Assembly (NCBI GenBank): GCA_019695295.1
Contig: JAIBAH010000020.1
Location: 1 to 49,933, forward strand
DNA from: Bacteroidia bacterium
GTDB lineage: Bacteria; Bacteroidota; Bacteroidia; J057
Length of the DNA: 49,933 bases
Direction of reading: 5' to 3'
Shown here in pieces: positions 7,385 through 14,381 of this stretch (within the stretch, counting starts at the first letter, position 1; every line of letters starts with the position of its first letter). The notes under the pieces were generated by a model. That model was not told the DNA's origin. It did not search any database and saw nothing but the letters and a program-made list of their open reading frames with translations. The translations under genes were made by a program, and so were the position numbers.

Positions 7385-7870
7385 TTATCTGAGACACTTA
7401 AAATAATCGAATGGCTCGAGGCAGTCAAGGCACTTGAACAAGGCTTTACACGCCGTTGAGCCAAAAGGTGTCAGCATTTGAGTATGATTAGATTTACAAT
7501 TTGGACAAATTACCTGACGGGTTTCCCCCATAAGTGCTTTTTTGTCAGCAGTAGGACTAAGCGGAGGCGCAATCCCGTATTCCATTAGTTTCTTCTTCCC
7601 TTCTTCCGTCATCCAGTCTGTAGTCCAGGCAGGAGAAAGCACTGATTTTATCGTTACATTAGGGATACCGCGGGAGTGTAAGGCTTCCTGAATGTTTTTT
7701 TCGATTTCATTCATTGCCGGACAGCCCGAATAGGTCGGGGTGATAGAAATAAAAACGGACTCGTTCCGGATTTCTACTGCTCTTACAATTCCCATATCCA
7801 GGATGGAAAGTACAGGAATCTCCGGGTCAGTAACTTGCTGAAGGATGTTGAGTATCTGTAACTGTGTCAT
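7385..7870 (-). CDS. paaD: Phenylacetyl-CoA epoxidase maturation protein PaaD
   Basis: A 161-residue protein. Residues 1-100 form the MIP18/DUF59-type domain (TDPEIPVLSILDMGIVR, then TPTYSGCPA with the conserved cysteine near 54). Residues about 118-160 carry a zinc-ribbon-like pair, C-P-N-C and C-L-D-C, typical of full-length PaaD. PaaD helps assemble the iron-sulphur cluster needed by the PaaABCE epoxidase. Its start overlaps the globin stop by 4 bp (translational coupling). No paaE reductase gene is in the window. Confidence 0.9.
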   Translation of the reverse strand: MTQLQILNILQQVTDPEIPVLSILDMGIVRAVEIRNESVFISITPTYSGCPAMNEIEKNIQEALHSRGIPNVTIKSVLSPAWTTDWMTEEGKKKLMEYGIAPPLSPTADKKALMGETRQVICPNCKSNHTQMLTPFGSTACKALFKCLDCLEPFDYFKCLR

Positions 7871-8259
7871 GTCATTATAGGAAATTTGCGCTGATGAATT
7901 TTAACCTGAATCAGAGTAGCAATTGATATCGCAGATTGCTTTGCTTTTTCTGCTCTTTCTCCTTCAAACATTTCCTCTACAGTAGCATGAAAAATAGAAA
8001 GCCACCGTTCAAAATGTTCTGGTTTCAGGGCTTCTTTTTCGTTCAGCTGTATATGAGCGTGCATCGGATTGCCTCTGTAAACCGGATTCTGAAACAAAAT
8101 GCCTTCCCAGAAATCGGTGATTTTGGGAAAGTGGGTTTCGGGATTTACTTTGGCTACCTCAGTAAAGAAGTATCCAATCTCAGAATCGGCAAAAACTTTT
8201 TCATAAAATATTTTTACCAAAAGTTCTATATCTTCTCTTGATTCTATTGTTTTTTTCAT
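7867..8259 (-). CDS. Group III truncated haemoglobin
   Basis: A 130-residue globin-like protein. The family pattern is visible: YFF near 31, FWEGILF near 51, and a candidate proximal histidine in LKPEHFERWL near 83. It sits between paaC and paaD, with 33 bp to paaC and a 4-bp overlap with paaD, so it is part of the operon. PaaABCE uses O2, so O2 supply, O2 buffering or NO protection is a reasonable inference, but nothing in the sequence proves it. Confidence 0.85.
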   Translation of the reverse strand: MKKTIESREDIELLVKIFYEKVFADSEIGYFFTEVAKVNPETHFPKITDFWEGILFQNPVYRGNPMHAHIQLNEKEALKPEHFERWLSIFHATVEEMFEGERAEKAKQSAISIATLIQVKIHQRKFPIMT

Positions 8260-8292
8260 GGTTTCAGGGATTCTCTCAACATAGTGTTTTTG

Positions 8293-9045
8293 CTACCATT
8301 TTTGTCCCGGATACGCTCTTTGCATAAATTGCATTTCCGCAAGAATATATCCAAGGTGTTCGGTATGCCTTCCGGTTTTTCCACCGTACTGCATTCCCGC
8401 TACTTTGGGGTGCACAAGGGTAGCTTCTGCGAGAATATCCGATACTTTTTCATCCCAAAGTGGCTTTAATATGCTCAAATCCACAGCAATGCCTTCAGCA
8501 GCAAGTGCTTTTTCACGGTCGGTCATTTGAAAAAGTTCATCGGAGTATCTCCATACTTCATTTAGCCCTTCCTGCATTCTCCTTTTGCTTTCCTCCGTAC
8601 CATCTCCGAGACGCACCACCCATTCAGAACTCCAGCGGAGGTGATAGGTTGTTTCCTTAAGGGATTTCTCCGCAATTGCAGAGAGCATTTCGTCTTTACT
8701 TTTTTGCAATTCTGTGTAAAAAAGGTAAGCATATACATCATAAAGAAACTGCCGGGCTACCGTTTTTCCGAAATCACCGTTTGTTTGCTCTACCAATAAT
8801 ACATTATAGTAGTCCCAGCCGTCCCTGAGGTAGGCCATATCATCTTCCGTCCTGTCTTTTCCCTCGAGTTGAGCGGCATACTGATATAAACTCCTTGCCT
8901 GTCCGATTAAGTCCAGAGAAAGATTGGTCATTGCGATATCCTGCTCTAATACAGGACCATGTCCGCACCATTCCCCGAGGCGGTGACTCAGAATGTTTGC
9001 ATTGTCTGCAAGCTGAAGGGTATATTCAAATAAATGCTGTTTCAT
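8293..9045 (-). CDS. paaC: Phenylacetyl-CoA epoxidase structural subunit PaaC
   Basis: A 250-residue ferritin-like helical protein. LADNANILSHRLGEWCGHGPVLEQDIAM near the start and the segments LIGQARSLYQYAA and HLRWSSEWVVRLGDGTEES match PaaC, the non-catalytic partner of PaaA in 1,2-epoxidation of phenylacetyl-CoA. Length is normal. It starts 14 bp after paaB. Confidence 0.93.
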   Translation of the reverse strand: MKQHLFEYTLQLADNANILSHRLGEWCGHGPVLEQDIAMTNLSLDLIGQARSLYQYAAQLEGKDRTEDDMAYLRDGWDYYNVLLVEQTNGDFGKTVARQFLYDVYAYLFYTELQKSKDEMLSAIAEKSLKETTYHLRWSSEWVVRLGDGTEESKRRMQEGLNEVWRYSDELFQMTDREKALAAEGIAVDLSILKPLWDEKVSDILAEATLVHPKVAGMQYGGKTGRHTEHLGYILAEMQFMQRAYPGQKW

Positions 9046-9059
9046 GGATTATTAATAAA

Positions 9060-9347
9060 TTACATATGTTTTACTTCGTCAGGCAAGTCATAGAAAGTAG
9101 GGTGACGGTAAACCTTGTCATTTGCAGGCTCAAACAGCGACCCGGCATCATCCGGACTGGAAGCATGTACGTGTACGGATTCTACCACCCAAATACTCAC
9201 GCCCTCCATCCGGCGGGTATATACATCTCTTGCACATTCTATTGCCATCTGAGCATCCGCAGCATGCAGGCTTCCCGCATGCTTATGGTCCAAACCTTGT
9301 TTACTTCTGATAAATACCTCCCATAGAGGCCAGTCTTTCGGATTCAT
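9060..9347 (-). CDS. paaB: Phenylacetyl-CoA epoxidase subunit PaaB
   Basis: A 95-residue protein. WPLWEVFIRSKQGLDHKHAGSLHA and the ARDVYTRRMEGVSIWVV segment are diagnostic of PaaB, the small bridging subunit of the epoxidase. It lies immediately upstream of paaC, in the normal B-C order, but is separated from paaA by three unrelated genes. Confidence 0.93.
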   Translation of the reverse strand: MNPKDWPLWEVFIRSKQGLDHKHAGSLHAADAQMAIECARDVYTRRMEGVSIWVVESVHVHASSPDDAGSLFEPANDKVYRHPTFYDLPDEVKHM

Positions 9348-9371
9348 ATTTGTTGAAATATTTATGGATAA

Positions 9372-9836
9372 TTAATAAAAACTGATAAAATCACAATCAA
9401 AAATCAAAGTAGAATTCGCTGGAATCGTTGCTACTGTCTGTGAGCCGTATCCCATAGAAGGGGGAATCACGAGTACAAAACGGGAGCCGGGTTTCATTTT
9501 TTGAAAAGCAACCTGCCACCCTTTGATTACCGCACTTAACGGAAATTCAGTTGCCTGTCCTCTTTCAAACGAACTGTCAAATACATGTCCGTTTTTTAAC
9601 CTGCCATGATAATTTGCCAGAACTTTACTCGACAGGGTGGGGTAATTGCCTTCCCCTTCTTTGATGACATATACTTTCACCCCTCCCTCAAGATTCAGTA
9701 CTTTTGAGGAGTCTTTTACGGCAAAAGGCGGCTTACCGCTGTCATCTGTCTTCGTTTTACTCGTTGCTTTTTGTGTTTTGCAGGAGAAGACGGTGAATAG
9801 ACTGATGAGAACAAGAATAATAATTTTAAATTTCAT
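9372..9836 (-). CDS. FKBP-type peptidyl-prolyl isomerase lipoprotein
   Basis: A 154-residue protein. An N-terminal lipobox (LFTVFSC, Cys about 19) makes it a periplasmic-facing lipoprotein. The FKBP domain spans about 55-154, with VFDSSFERG, VIKGWQVAFQKMKPG, IPPSMGYG and IPANSTLIFDCD. Such enzymes assist folding of exported proteins. It starts directly after the HNH gene stop, with no intergenic base. Its link with phenylacetate breakdown is not obvious. Confidence 0.88.
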   Translation of the reverse strand: MKFKIIILVLISLFTVFSCKTQKATSKTKTDDSGKPPFAVKDSSKVLNLEGGVKVYVIKEGEGNYPTLSSKVLANYHGRLKNGHVFDSSFERGQATEFPLSAVIKGWQVAFQKMKPGSRFVLVIPPSMGYGSQTVATIPANSTLIFDCDFISFY

Positions 9837-10412
9837 TTATGAATTATGGTTAAAGTAAAAACGAATGAGTGAGAAGAATTCTCCCAGATTTTCTTTTATT
9901 TTTTCTTCTGAAAAGCCAGAATAATTACTAATATCTAAAATAGTTTGCATTCTTCGTTCTTTTAAACTTGAATGATTTAAGTTGAAGACTTCAATCGTTC
10001 TTTTTGCTTTTTCTGTTTTCCCGAAAATTTCTCCGTTTGCAAAACTGAATGAAAACGCATCTTTTGTCTCTTCTGATAATGGAGAAAGAATTTTATCGTA
10101 GAATTCTTTTTTTATTTTTTTGTCCTTGTTTTTTGCTCCCCATTTCTCATCATTATGCGCCACAAATAAATTGTCATAAGAAAAAGTAAGATTAGCAAAA
10201 TGATTCCGCATTTTAAAATGGTCAATGTGTGAATTATCCTCTCTTAAAAGAACTTCCGTATAAGCACATTGAGAGGCTTGCTCTTCTTTAAGGATATATT
10301 CTCTTAATTCTATTCTGATTTCACGACTCAATTCACTCCAATGTTGAGGCTTATTCTTTCGGATAAAGTTGGAATAAAACGGAGGAATTGTTTTTTTCTC
10401 AATGTATTTCAT
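9837..10412 (-). CDS. HNH-family nuclease, PtuB/TIGR02646-like
   Basis: A 191-residue protein. The HNH-type core is visible as CAYTE (C49), then H-I-D-H-F (H62, D64, H65), then Y-D-N-L (N81). This matches the TIGR02646/PtuB pattern, although the usual second cysteine (CxYC) is Thr here, so zinc binding on that side may be lost. It overlaps the upstream ATPase by 4 bp and ends flush with the FKBP gene. In Septu systems PtuB is the nuclease partner of an ATPase. That role is inferred from the pairing. Confidence 0.7.
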   Translation of the reverse strand: MKYIEKKTIPPFYSNFIRKNKPQHWSELSREIRIELREYILKEEQASQCAYTEVLLREDNSHIDHFKMRNHFANLTFSYDNLFVAHNDEKWGAKNKDKKIKKEFYDKILSPLSEETKDAFSFSFANGEIFGKTEKAKRTIEVFNLNHSSLKERRMQTILDISNYSGFSEEKIKENLGEFFSLIRFYFNHNS

Positions 10413-11515
10413 TGCTTCAATGCCTCTTTTTTAAGTCTTAATATCTCTAACCGAATCAATTTTAAATGATTGTCTTCGTATCCAATCAAATCTTCCAAGT
10501 CTTTGAGCTTATTCTTAAATGCTTCAGATTCGAATTCATTTTCTCTAAGTAGTGCATATAACTCCTCGAATAAAGCTTCAACCTCAGGCGTTCTAAGGTA
10601 TTTTACCCCAAGAATCTCCAAAAGAATCCGTTCCGTTCGCCATCCAAAAGACCCGTCAAGGGGCTTTATTGCCCGGATTATCCCTTCTTCCCTAACCAAA
10701 ATCCGGATATTTTCTTTACGAACAGAGCCAACGATAAAAGGAGAATGCGTTGCAAGAATGATTTGGTTATTGTTTTCTCTTGCGAAACGCTCATACACTT
10801 TGATTATTTGGTTTTGCCAGTTGGGGTGCAGGGAGAGTTCAGGTTCGTCAATCAATAGTACGCTATTTTTTATGTCTAAGAAATAAAGAGAAAAAGCATA
10901 ACTAATCAATCTTTTTTCCCCGCTTGATAATTCTTCTATAAAAATTCTTTTTTTTATCTCTTTGCCATCACTTCTTAAAAAAGGGAATTTATTTTGAAAA
11001 TAAATCTTACGCTCTTGTGTAACGCCGCCAAACTCTATTTCCAACCCCAACGTTTCAAATAGTTGATTACTTAAACGTTCAATATTTTCATAGGCTATAC
11101 GACTTGTTTTATTTTCCTCATAGATGATTTTATCAACATACTTAAGCAATGATTTTTCAACTTCTTGAATCCATTGATTGCTGATTTCATGTGTTAAAAA
11201 GGAAATCTTATCTCCCCACCAAAATTGAGCAAACTTACCGTCTTCAGTTCTTTTGAAGAATTGACCGGATTGATCCGAAGTAACTTCCTGTCCGTCATCG
11301 GTTTGAACTATGATGTAATCATTAAAAGAAGTATTGCCCAAAGCATAATCTTTTATGCATTGCAATAAAGTAGTTTTTCCGCTTCCATTTGCTCCCGTGA
11401 TTACGACCAAATCCAATGGTACTCCGTGTTTATCACAGAAATCAATGTCAAACTTAAAAAAAGCTTTTTCTTCTTCTATATGTACCGATTTAATCTTCAT
11501 CTTTAATTTATGCAC
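10409..11515 (-). CDS. ABC/SMC-like ATPase, PtuA-like (Septu-like pair)
   Basis: A 368-residue AAA_15/AAA_21-type ATPase. Walker A is GANGSGKT at residues 41-48, an ABC-type signature is LSSGEKRL near 200, Walker B is VLLIDEPELSLHP near 220, and the switch histidine is in ILATHSPFIV near 254. No transmembrane segment. A start at Met6 is also possible. Together with the overlapping HNH gene it forms the two-gene layout of Septu (ptuA-ptuB), although PtuA proteins are often longer. OLD/RecF-like ATPases of other defence systems are alternatives. It starts 14 bp after the paaA stop. Confidence 0.75.
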   Translation of the reverse strand: MHKLKMKIKSVHIEEEKAFFKFDIDFCDKHGVPLDLVVITGANGSGKTTLLQCIKDYALGNTSFNDYIIVQTDDGQEVTSDQSGQFFKRTEDGKFAQFWWGDKISFLTHEISNQWIQEVEKSLLKYVDKIIYEENKTSRIAYENIERLSNQLFETLGLEIEFGGVTQERKIYFQNKFPFLRSDGKEIKKRIFIEELSSGEKRLISYAFSLYFLDIKNSVLLIDEPELSLHPNWQNQIIKVYERFARENNNQIILATHSPFIVGSVRKENIRILVREEGIIRAIKPLDGSFGWRTERILLEILGVKYLRTPEVEALFEELYALLRENEFESEAFKNKLKDLEDLIGYEDNHLKLIRLEILRLKKEALKQ

Positions 11516-11529
11516 AAATTTTATGAAAA

Positions 11530-12486
11530 TCAGGCCACTGCTCCCACCTTCTCCGCTCTTTCCTTTTTCTTTTCGGCATGAGCCAAAGCGGCTTCTCTCA
11601 CCCAGGCTCCGTCTTCGTAGGCTTTTACTCTTTGTTCCAGGCGTTCTTTATTGCACGGGCCGTTTCCTTTTACCACCGCCCAGAACTCGTCCCAGTCAAG
11701 CGCACCAAAGTCATAATGTCCTCTTTCCTCATTCCATTTCAAGTCCTTATCCGGAACCTTTAGTCCGATAAGTTCCGCCTGAGGGACAGTAGCATCCACG
11801 AACCGCTGACGAAGCTCGTCATTGGACATCCGCTTGATTTTCCATTTAATGGACGCTTCAGAGTTTGTAGATTCAGAATCCGGAGGGCCAAACATCATCA
11901 ACGAAGGCCACCACCAACGGTTGAGCGCATCCTGAGCCATTCTTTTTTGTTCGGGACTTCCCTGAGCAAGCGTGAGCATGATTTCATATCCCTGACGCTG
12001 ATGAAAAGATTCTTCTTTACAGATTCTTACCATCGCTCTTGCGTAAGGCCCGTAAGAAGTGCGGCAAAGCATTACCTGATTCATGATTGCTGCCCCATCC
12101 ACAAGCCAACCGATTGCGCCCATATCCGCCCAGGTGAGGGAGGGATAGTTAAAAATAGAAGAGTACTTGGCCTTGCCACTGTGTAAATCATGGATTAATG
12201 TATCTCTGTCAATACCGAGGGTTTCGGCAGCACTGTACAGATAGAGTCCGTGTCCGCCTTCATCCTGCACTTTTGCCAGCAAAACCGCTTTTCGACGAAG
12301 GGAAGGCGCTCGCGTAATCCAGTTTCCTTCCGGCAACATCCCCACAATTTCAGAATGAGCGTGTTGGGAAATTTGACGGATTAGCGTTTTACGGTACGCT
12401 TCCGGCATCCAGTCTTTGGGTTCAATTTTGATTTCAGCATCAATTTTTGCCTGAAATTGTAATTCGAGTTGCTCCAGATTTTGCAT
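11530..12486 (-). CDS. paaA: Phenylacetyl-CoA epoxidase catalytic subunit PaaA
   Basis: A 318-residue ferritin-like di-iron protein. Recognised by [33 protein letters not shown] at about 23-55 and by the iron-ligand segments [14 protein letters not shown] and [14 protein letters not shown]. It catalyses 1,2-epoxidation of the phenylacetyl-CoA ring with PaaB, C and E. It is the first gene of the operon, preceded by a palindromic operator and a -7 element. Downstream order is unusual because two defence-like genes and an FKBP gene come before paaB. Confidence 0.95.
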   Translation of the reverse strand: MQNLEQLELQFQAKIDAEIKIEPKDWMPEAYRKTLIRQISQHAHSEIVGMLPEGNWITRAPSLRRKAVLLAKVQDEGGHGLYLYSAAETLGIDRDTLIHDLHSGKAKYSSIFNYPSLTWADMGAIGWLVDGAAIMNQVMLCRTSYGPYARAMVRICKEESFHQRQGYEIMLTLAQGSPEQKRMAQDALNRWWWPSLMMFGPPDSESTNSEASIKWKIKRMSNDELRQRFVDATVPQAELIGLKVPDKDLKWNEERGHYDFGALDWDEFWAVVKGNGPCNKERLEQRVKAYEDGAWVREAALAHAEKKKERAEKVGAVA

Positions 12487-12572
12487 ATTTACTAAATGTA
12501 TGAGAATAAATTTCTTGAATGTAGCTTTTTATAGTTAAGAAGAGGACACAAGAGCCCCCGTTATCCTTACTC

Positions 12573-12606
12573 AAACTAACGACCGTTAGTTTTGTTTACA
12601 AAGGTA
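12573..12606 (-). promoter_or_regulatory. paaA promoter with PaaR-like palindromic operator
   Basis: On the minus strand TACCTTTG (12606-12599) fits the -7 consensus. Six bases downstream, 12573-12592 is a perfect palindrome AAACTAACG-AC-CGTTAGTTT. Its core CTAACGACCGTTAG fits the CNAACGNNCGTTNG site I recall for PaaR, the TetR-family phenylacetyl-CoA-responsive repressor of Thermus. The position over the transcription start suits repression. No TetR gene lies in the window and no clear -33 element is seen. Confidence 0.75.
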
Positions 12607-12698
12607 AGAAAAAAAAGAGAAATAAATGTTTTTTAAGAAAGAATTCTCAAAAAAATACTGGAGAAAGTGTTCCTTCATTAAAAATTCATAAGAAAGAA

Positions 12699-12735
12699 AA
12701 AACCGATTCCCTATTATTGATAAGGAACCGGTTTT
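12699..12735 (-). terminator. Terminator downstream of the small-protein genes
   Basis: GGAACCGGTTTT (12724-12735) pairs with AAAACCGATTCC (12699-12710) apart from one mismatch. On the minus strand it is followed by TTTCTTTCTT. It ends transcription coming from 12757-13207. The rest of the 12487-12964 interval holds the paaA promoter and the small ORF listed next. Confidence 0.65.
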
Positions 12736-12756
12736 CTTTTAGAAACGGGATATATC

Positions 12757-12888
12757 TTAAGAACTCTGCTCAGGTTTACGAACGATAAGATAAATAATCA
12801 ATGTAAGCAAACCAAACAAAAATCCGCAATGACCACTAGGAGCAGACGTGAATCTTCTCGACCTAAACTCCATTGTAGATTGAAGCAT
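12757..12888 (-). CDS. Possible 43-residue single-span membrane peptide
   Basis: An ATG at 12888 opens 43 codons. A basic N-terminal half (FRSRRF) is followed by one hydrophobic span (GFLFGLLTLIIYLIV) and a polar end (RKPEQSS). It follows the 12965-13207 gene on the same strand at 76 bp and is closed by the terminator at 12699-12735. An in-frame ATG at 12873 is an alternative start. I see no ribosome-binding site and cannot recognise a family. Confidence 0.35.
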   Translation of the reverse strand: MLQSTMEFRSRRFTSAPSGHCGFLFGLLTLIIYLIVRKPEQSS

Positions 12889-12964
12889 TGTCACGATTTA
12901 AGGGAAATTAAACAATATCCCTTAAGCTATAATAGGCGCAGTATTCAACAAATACTTTATATAT

Positions 12965-13207
12965 TTACTTCATAATCTTCTTTTTTTCCTTGCTTATATA
13001 GTAATAAATGACATTTGGAATTAATAAGAGCCACCACCCAAAAAACAAAGAGATTAAAATATGACCAACTCCCGAAGCTTTATTTCGAGTTATTAAAAAA
13101 TATGTAGAAGTTTCGTCTAAAATTTCCCAACCGTTTGCCTGATACATTTTAATTTCTTCGAGAGCTTTTCGACGTGCTGCTTCGTTGTGGGTATTGAAAT
13201 TGTCCAT
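12965..13207 (-). CDS. Small membrane protein of unknown function
   Basis: An 80-residue protein. Residues 1-42 are polar (EAARRKALEEIKMYQANGWEI, then DETSTYFLITRNK, resembling a short alpha/beta head). Residues about 47-72 are strongly hydrophobic (GHILISLFFGWWLLLIPNVIYYYI), and the end is a basic KEKKKIMK. This is a common layout in Bacteroidota small membrane proteins, but I do not recognise a function. Confidence 0.6.
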   Translation of the reverse strand: MDNFNTHNEAARRKALEEIKMYQANGWEILDETSTYFLITRNKASGVGHILISLFFGWWLLLIPNVIYYYISKEKKKIMK

Positions 13208-13300
13208 AATTATTTATTAGTTTTAATGAAATAAATTAAGAGATAAATAGTTGTTGCAAAGTAAATAAATTTATTTATATAAAGTAAATGTTTTTAAAAA

Positions 13301-13338
13301 AAACTCCGGCATGATGTGTTAAACCAATACCGGAGTTT
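13301..13338 (-). terminator. Terminator of the RDD gene
   Basis: AAACTCCGG (13301-13309) and CCGGAGTTT (13330-13338) form a 9-bp perfect stem. On the minus strand it is followed by T-rich sequence, just past the RDD stop. Confidence 0.8.
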
Positions 13339-13364
13339 TCTACAATGAATCAAAACAATTCCTT

Positions 13365-13766
13365 TTATGCTTGTTCAGCCACTACTCTTGTTTTCGCCCA
13401 TTGGTCTCCAAGACGAGGCTTATTGGTAAATACCAGGTATAGTTCATAAAGGTTCAATAATGGAACAATAAGCGAAATCGCACGAATTGCGGACGCTCCC
13501 CAGTTATTGGCAACAGAATTTCCATCTTCCGTAACTACCCTGATTTTCATCAGTTTTTTACCGATACTTTGTCCTCCTAAAAAGGGAAGGGCTTCTTTGG
13601 TAAGGAAATAAATCAATGCAAGTAGTTGTCCGATGCCGGAATCCTGAACATTTCCCGTGATTGCGCCAACAATAGCTGCAAGCGCACCTCCAACTAAAGC
13701 ATCAATTAAATAAGCAAGTAAGCGATTTCCGGCGGTAGCCGGAGCTGAATTAGTATAATCTGCCAT
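13365..13766 (-). CDS. RDD-family membrane protein
   Basis: A 133-residue protein. The R-L-L-A-Y-L-I-D-A-L start (residues 14-23) is the RDD signature. Hydrophobic spans follow at about 22-42, 49-60 and 92-112, and GGQSIGKKLMKIRVV near 65 is the second conserved RDD element. RDD proteins are inner-membrane proteins, some of them ion exchangers. The role here is unknown. It follows coaD at 63 bp and ends at its own terminator. Confidence 0.8.
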   Translation of the reverse strand: MADYTNSAPATAGNRLLAYLIDALVGGALAAIVGAITGNVQDSGIGQLLALIYFLTKEALPFLGGQSIGKKLMKIRVVTEDGNSVANNWGASAIRAISLIVPLLNLYELYLVFTNKPRLGDQWAKTRVVAEQA

Positions 13767-13829
13767 AAAAAATAATATTTATAAATGGTGAATAAAAAAC
13801 AAATCGGGGTTAAACCAACAAAATATAAT

Positions 13830-14312
13830 TTAAAAAACCAAATTTTTCTGTAAAATATATTCGATTACGGGTTGAGGGACTAATTTTTGAAGATTTCCCT
13901 GATAACGAATAATTTCTCTTACCACTGTAGAAGAAATATGGGCGGTCTCGGGCTTGCTGAGCAGGCAAACGACCTCAATCGCCGGATTCAGGTGCTGATT
14001 AACGTAAGCAATGGGCTGCTCGTATTCTAAATCACTGGGAGCCCGAAGCCCCCTGAGGATAAAGGAAATATTCCGCTCTTTTGCAAAATCAACGGTAAGA
14101 GACTGATAAAAAGCAACTTCTATTCTGGGTTCCTTCTCAAAAGTTCGGGTAAGCATTGCCATTCTGTCCTCCAGACTAAACATATATTTTTTGTTGGCAT
14201 TGATTCCAATTGCCACAACGATTTTATCAAAAATCGCCAGTCCTCTTTCGATAATTTCTACGTGTCCTTCGGTTATCGGGTCAAAGGAGCCCGGAAAAAG
14301 TGCAGTTTTCAT
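13830..14312 (-). CDS. coaD: Phosphopantetheine adenylyltransferase
   Basis: A 160-residue enzyme converting 4'-phosphopantetheine and ATP to dephospho-CoA. GSFDPITEGHVEII at residues 8-21 contains the T/H-x-G-H nucleotidyltransferase motif, LRGLRAPSDLEYE is the phosphopantetheine-binding region near 88, and ISSTVVREI is the second nucleotide motif near 127. Normal length. It lies 69 bp downstream of gpmI on the same strand. Confidence 0.95.
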   Translation of the reverse strand: MKTALFPGSFDPITEGHVEIIERGLAIFDKIVVAIGINANKKYMFSLEDRMAMLTRTFEKEPRIEVAFYQSLTVDFAKERNISFILRGLRAPSDLEYEQPIAYVNQHLNPAIEVVCLLSKPETAHISSTVVREIIRYQGNLQKLVPQPVIEYILQKNLVF

Positions 14313-14381
14313 TTTATATAAAACTTTTTAAATCTATATATTTTTTCGTTAAACAGGTAAAGAAAAGGACTTTACCTGAAT

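Noticed and set aside
9837-11515. Retron using an ATPase/HNH effector pair
   Set aside because: No reverse transcriptase gene or msr/msd-like RNA is found around the pair, so a stand-alone Septu-like module is more likely.
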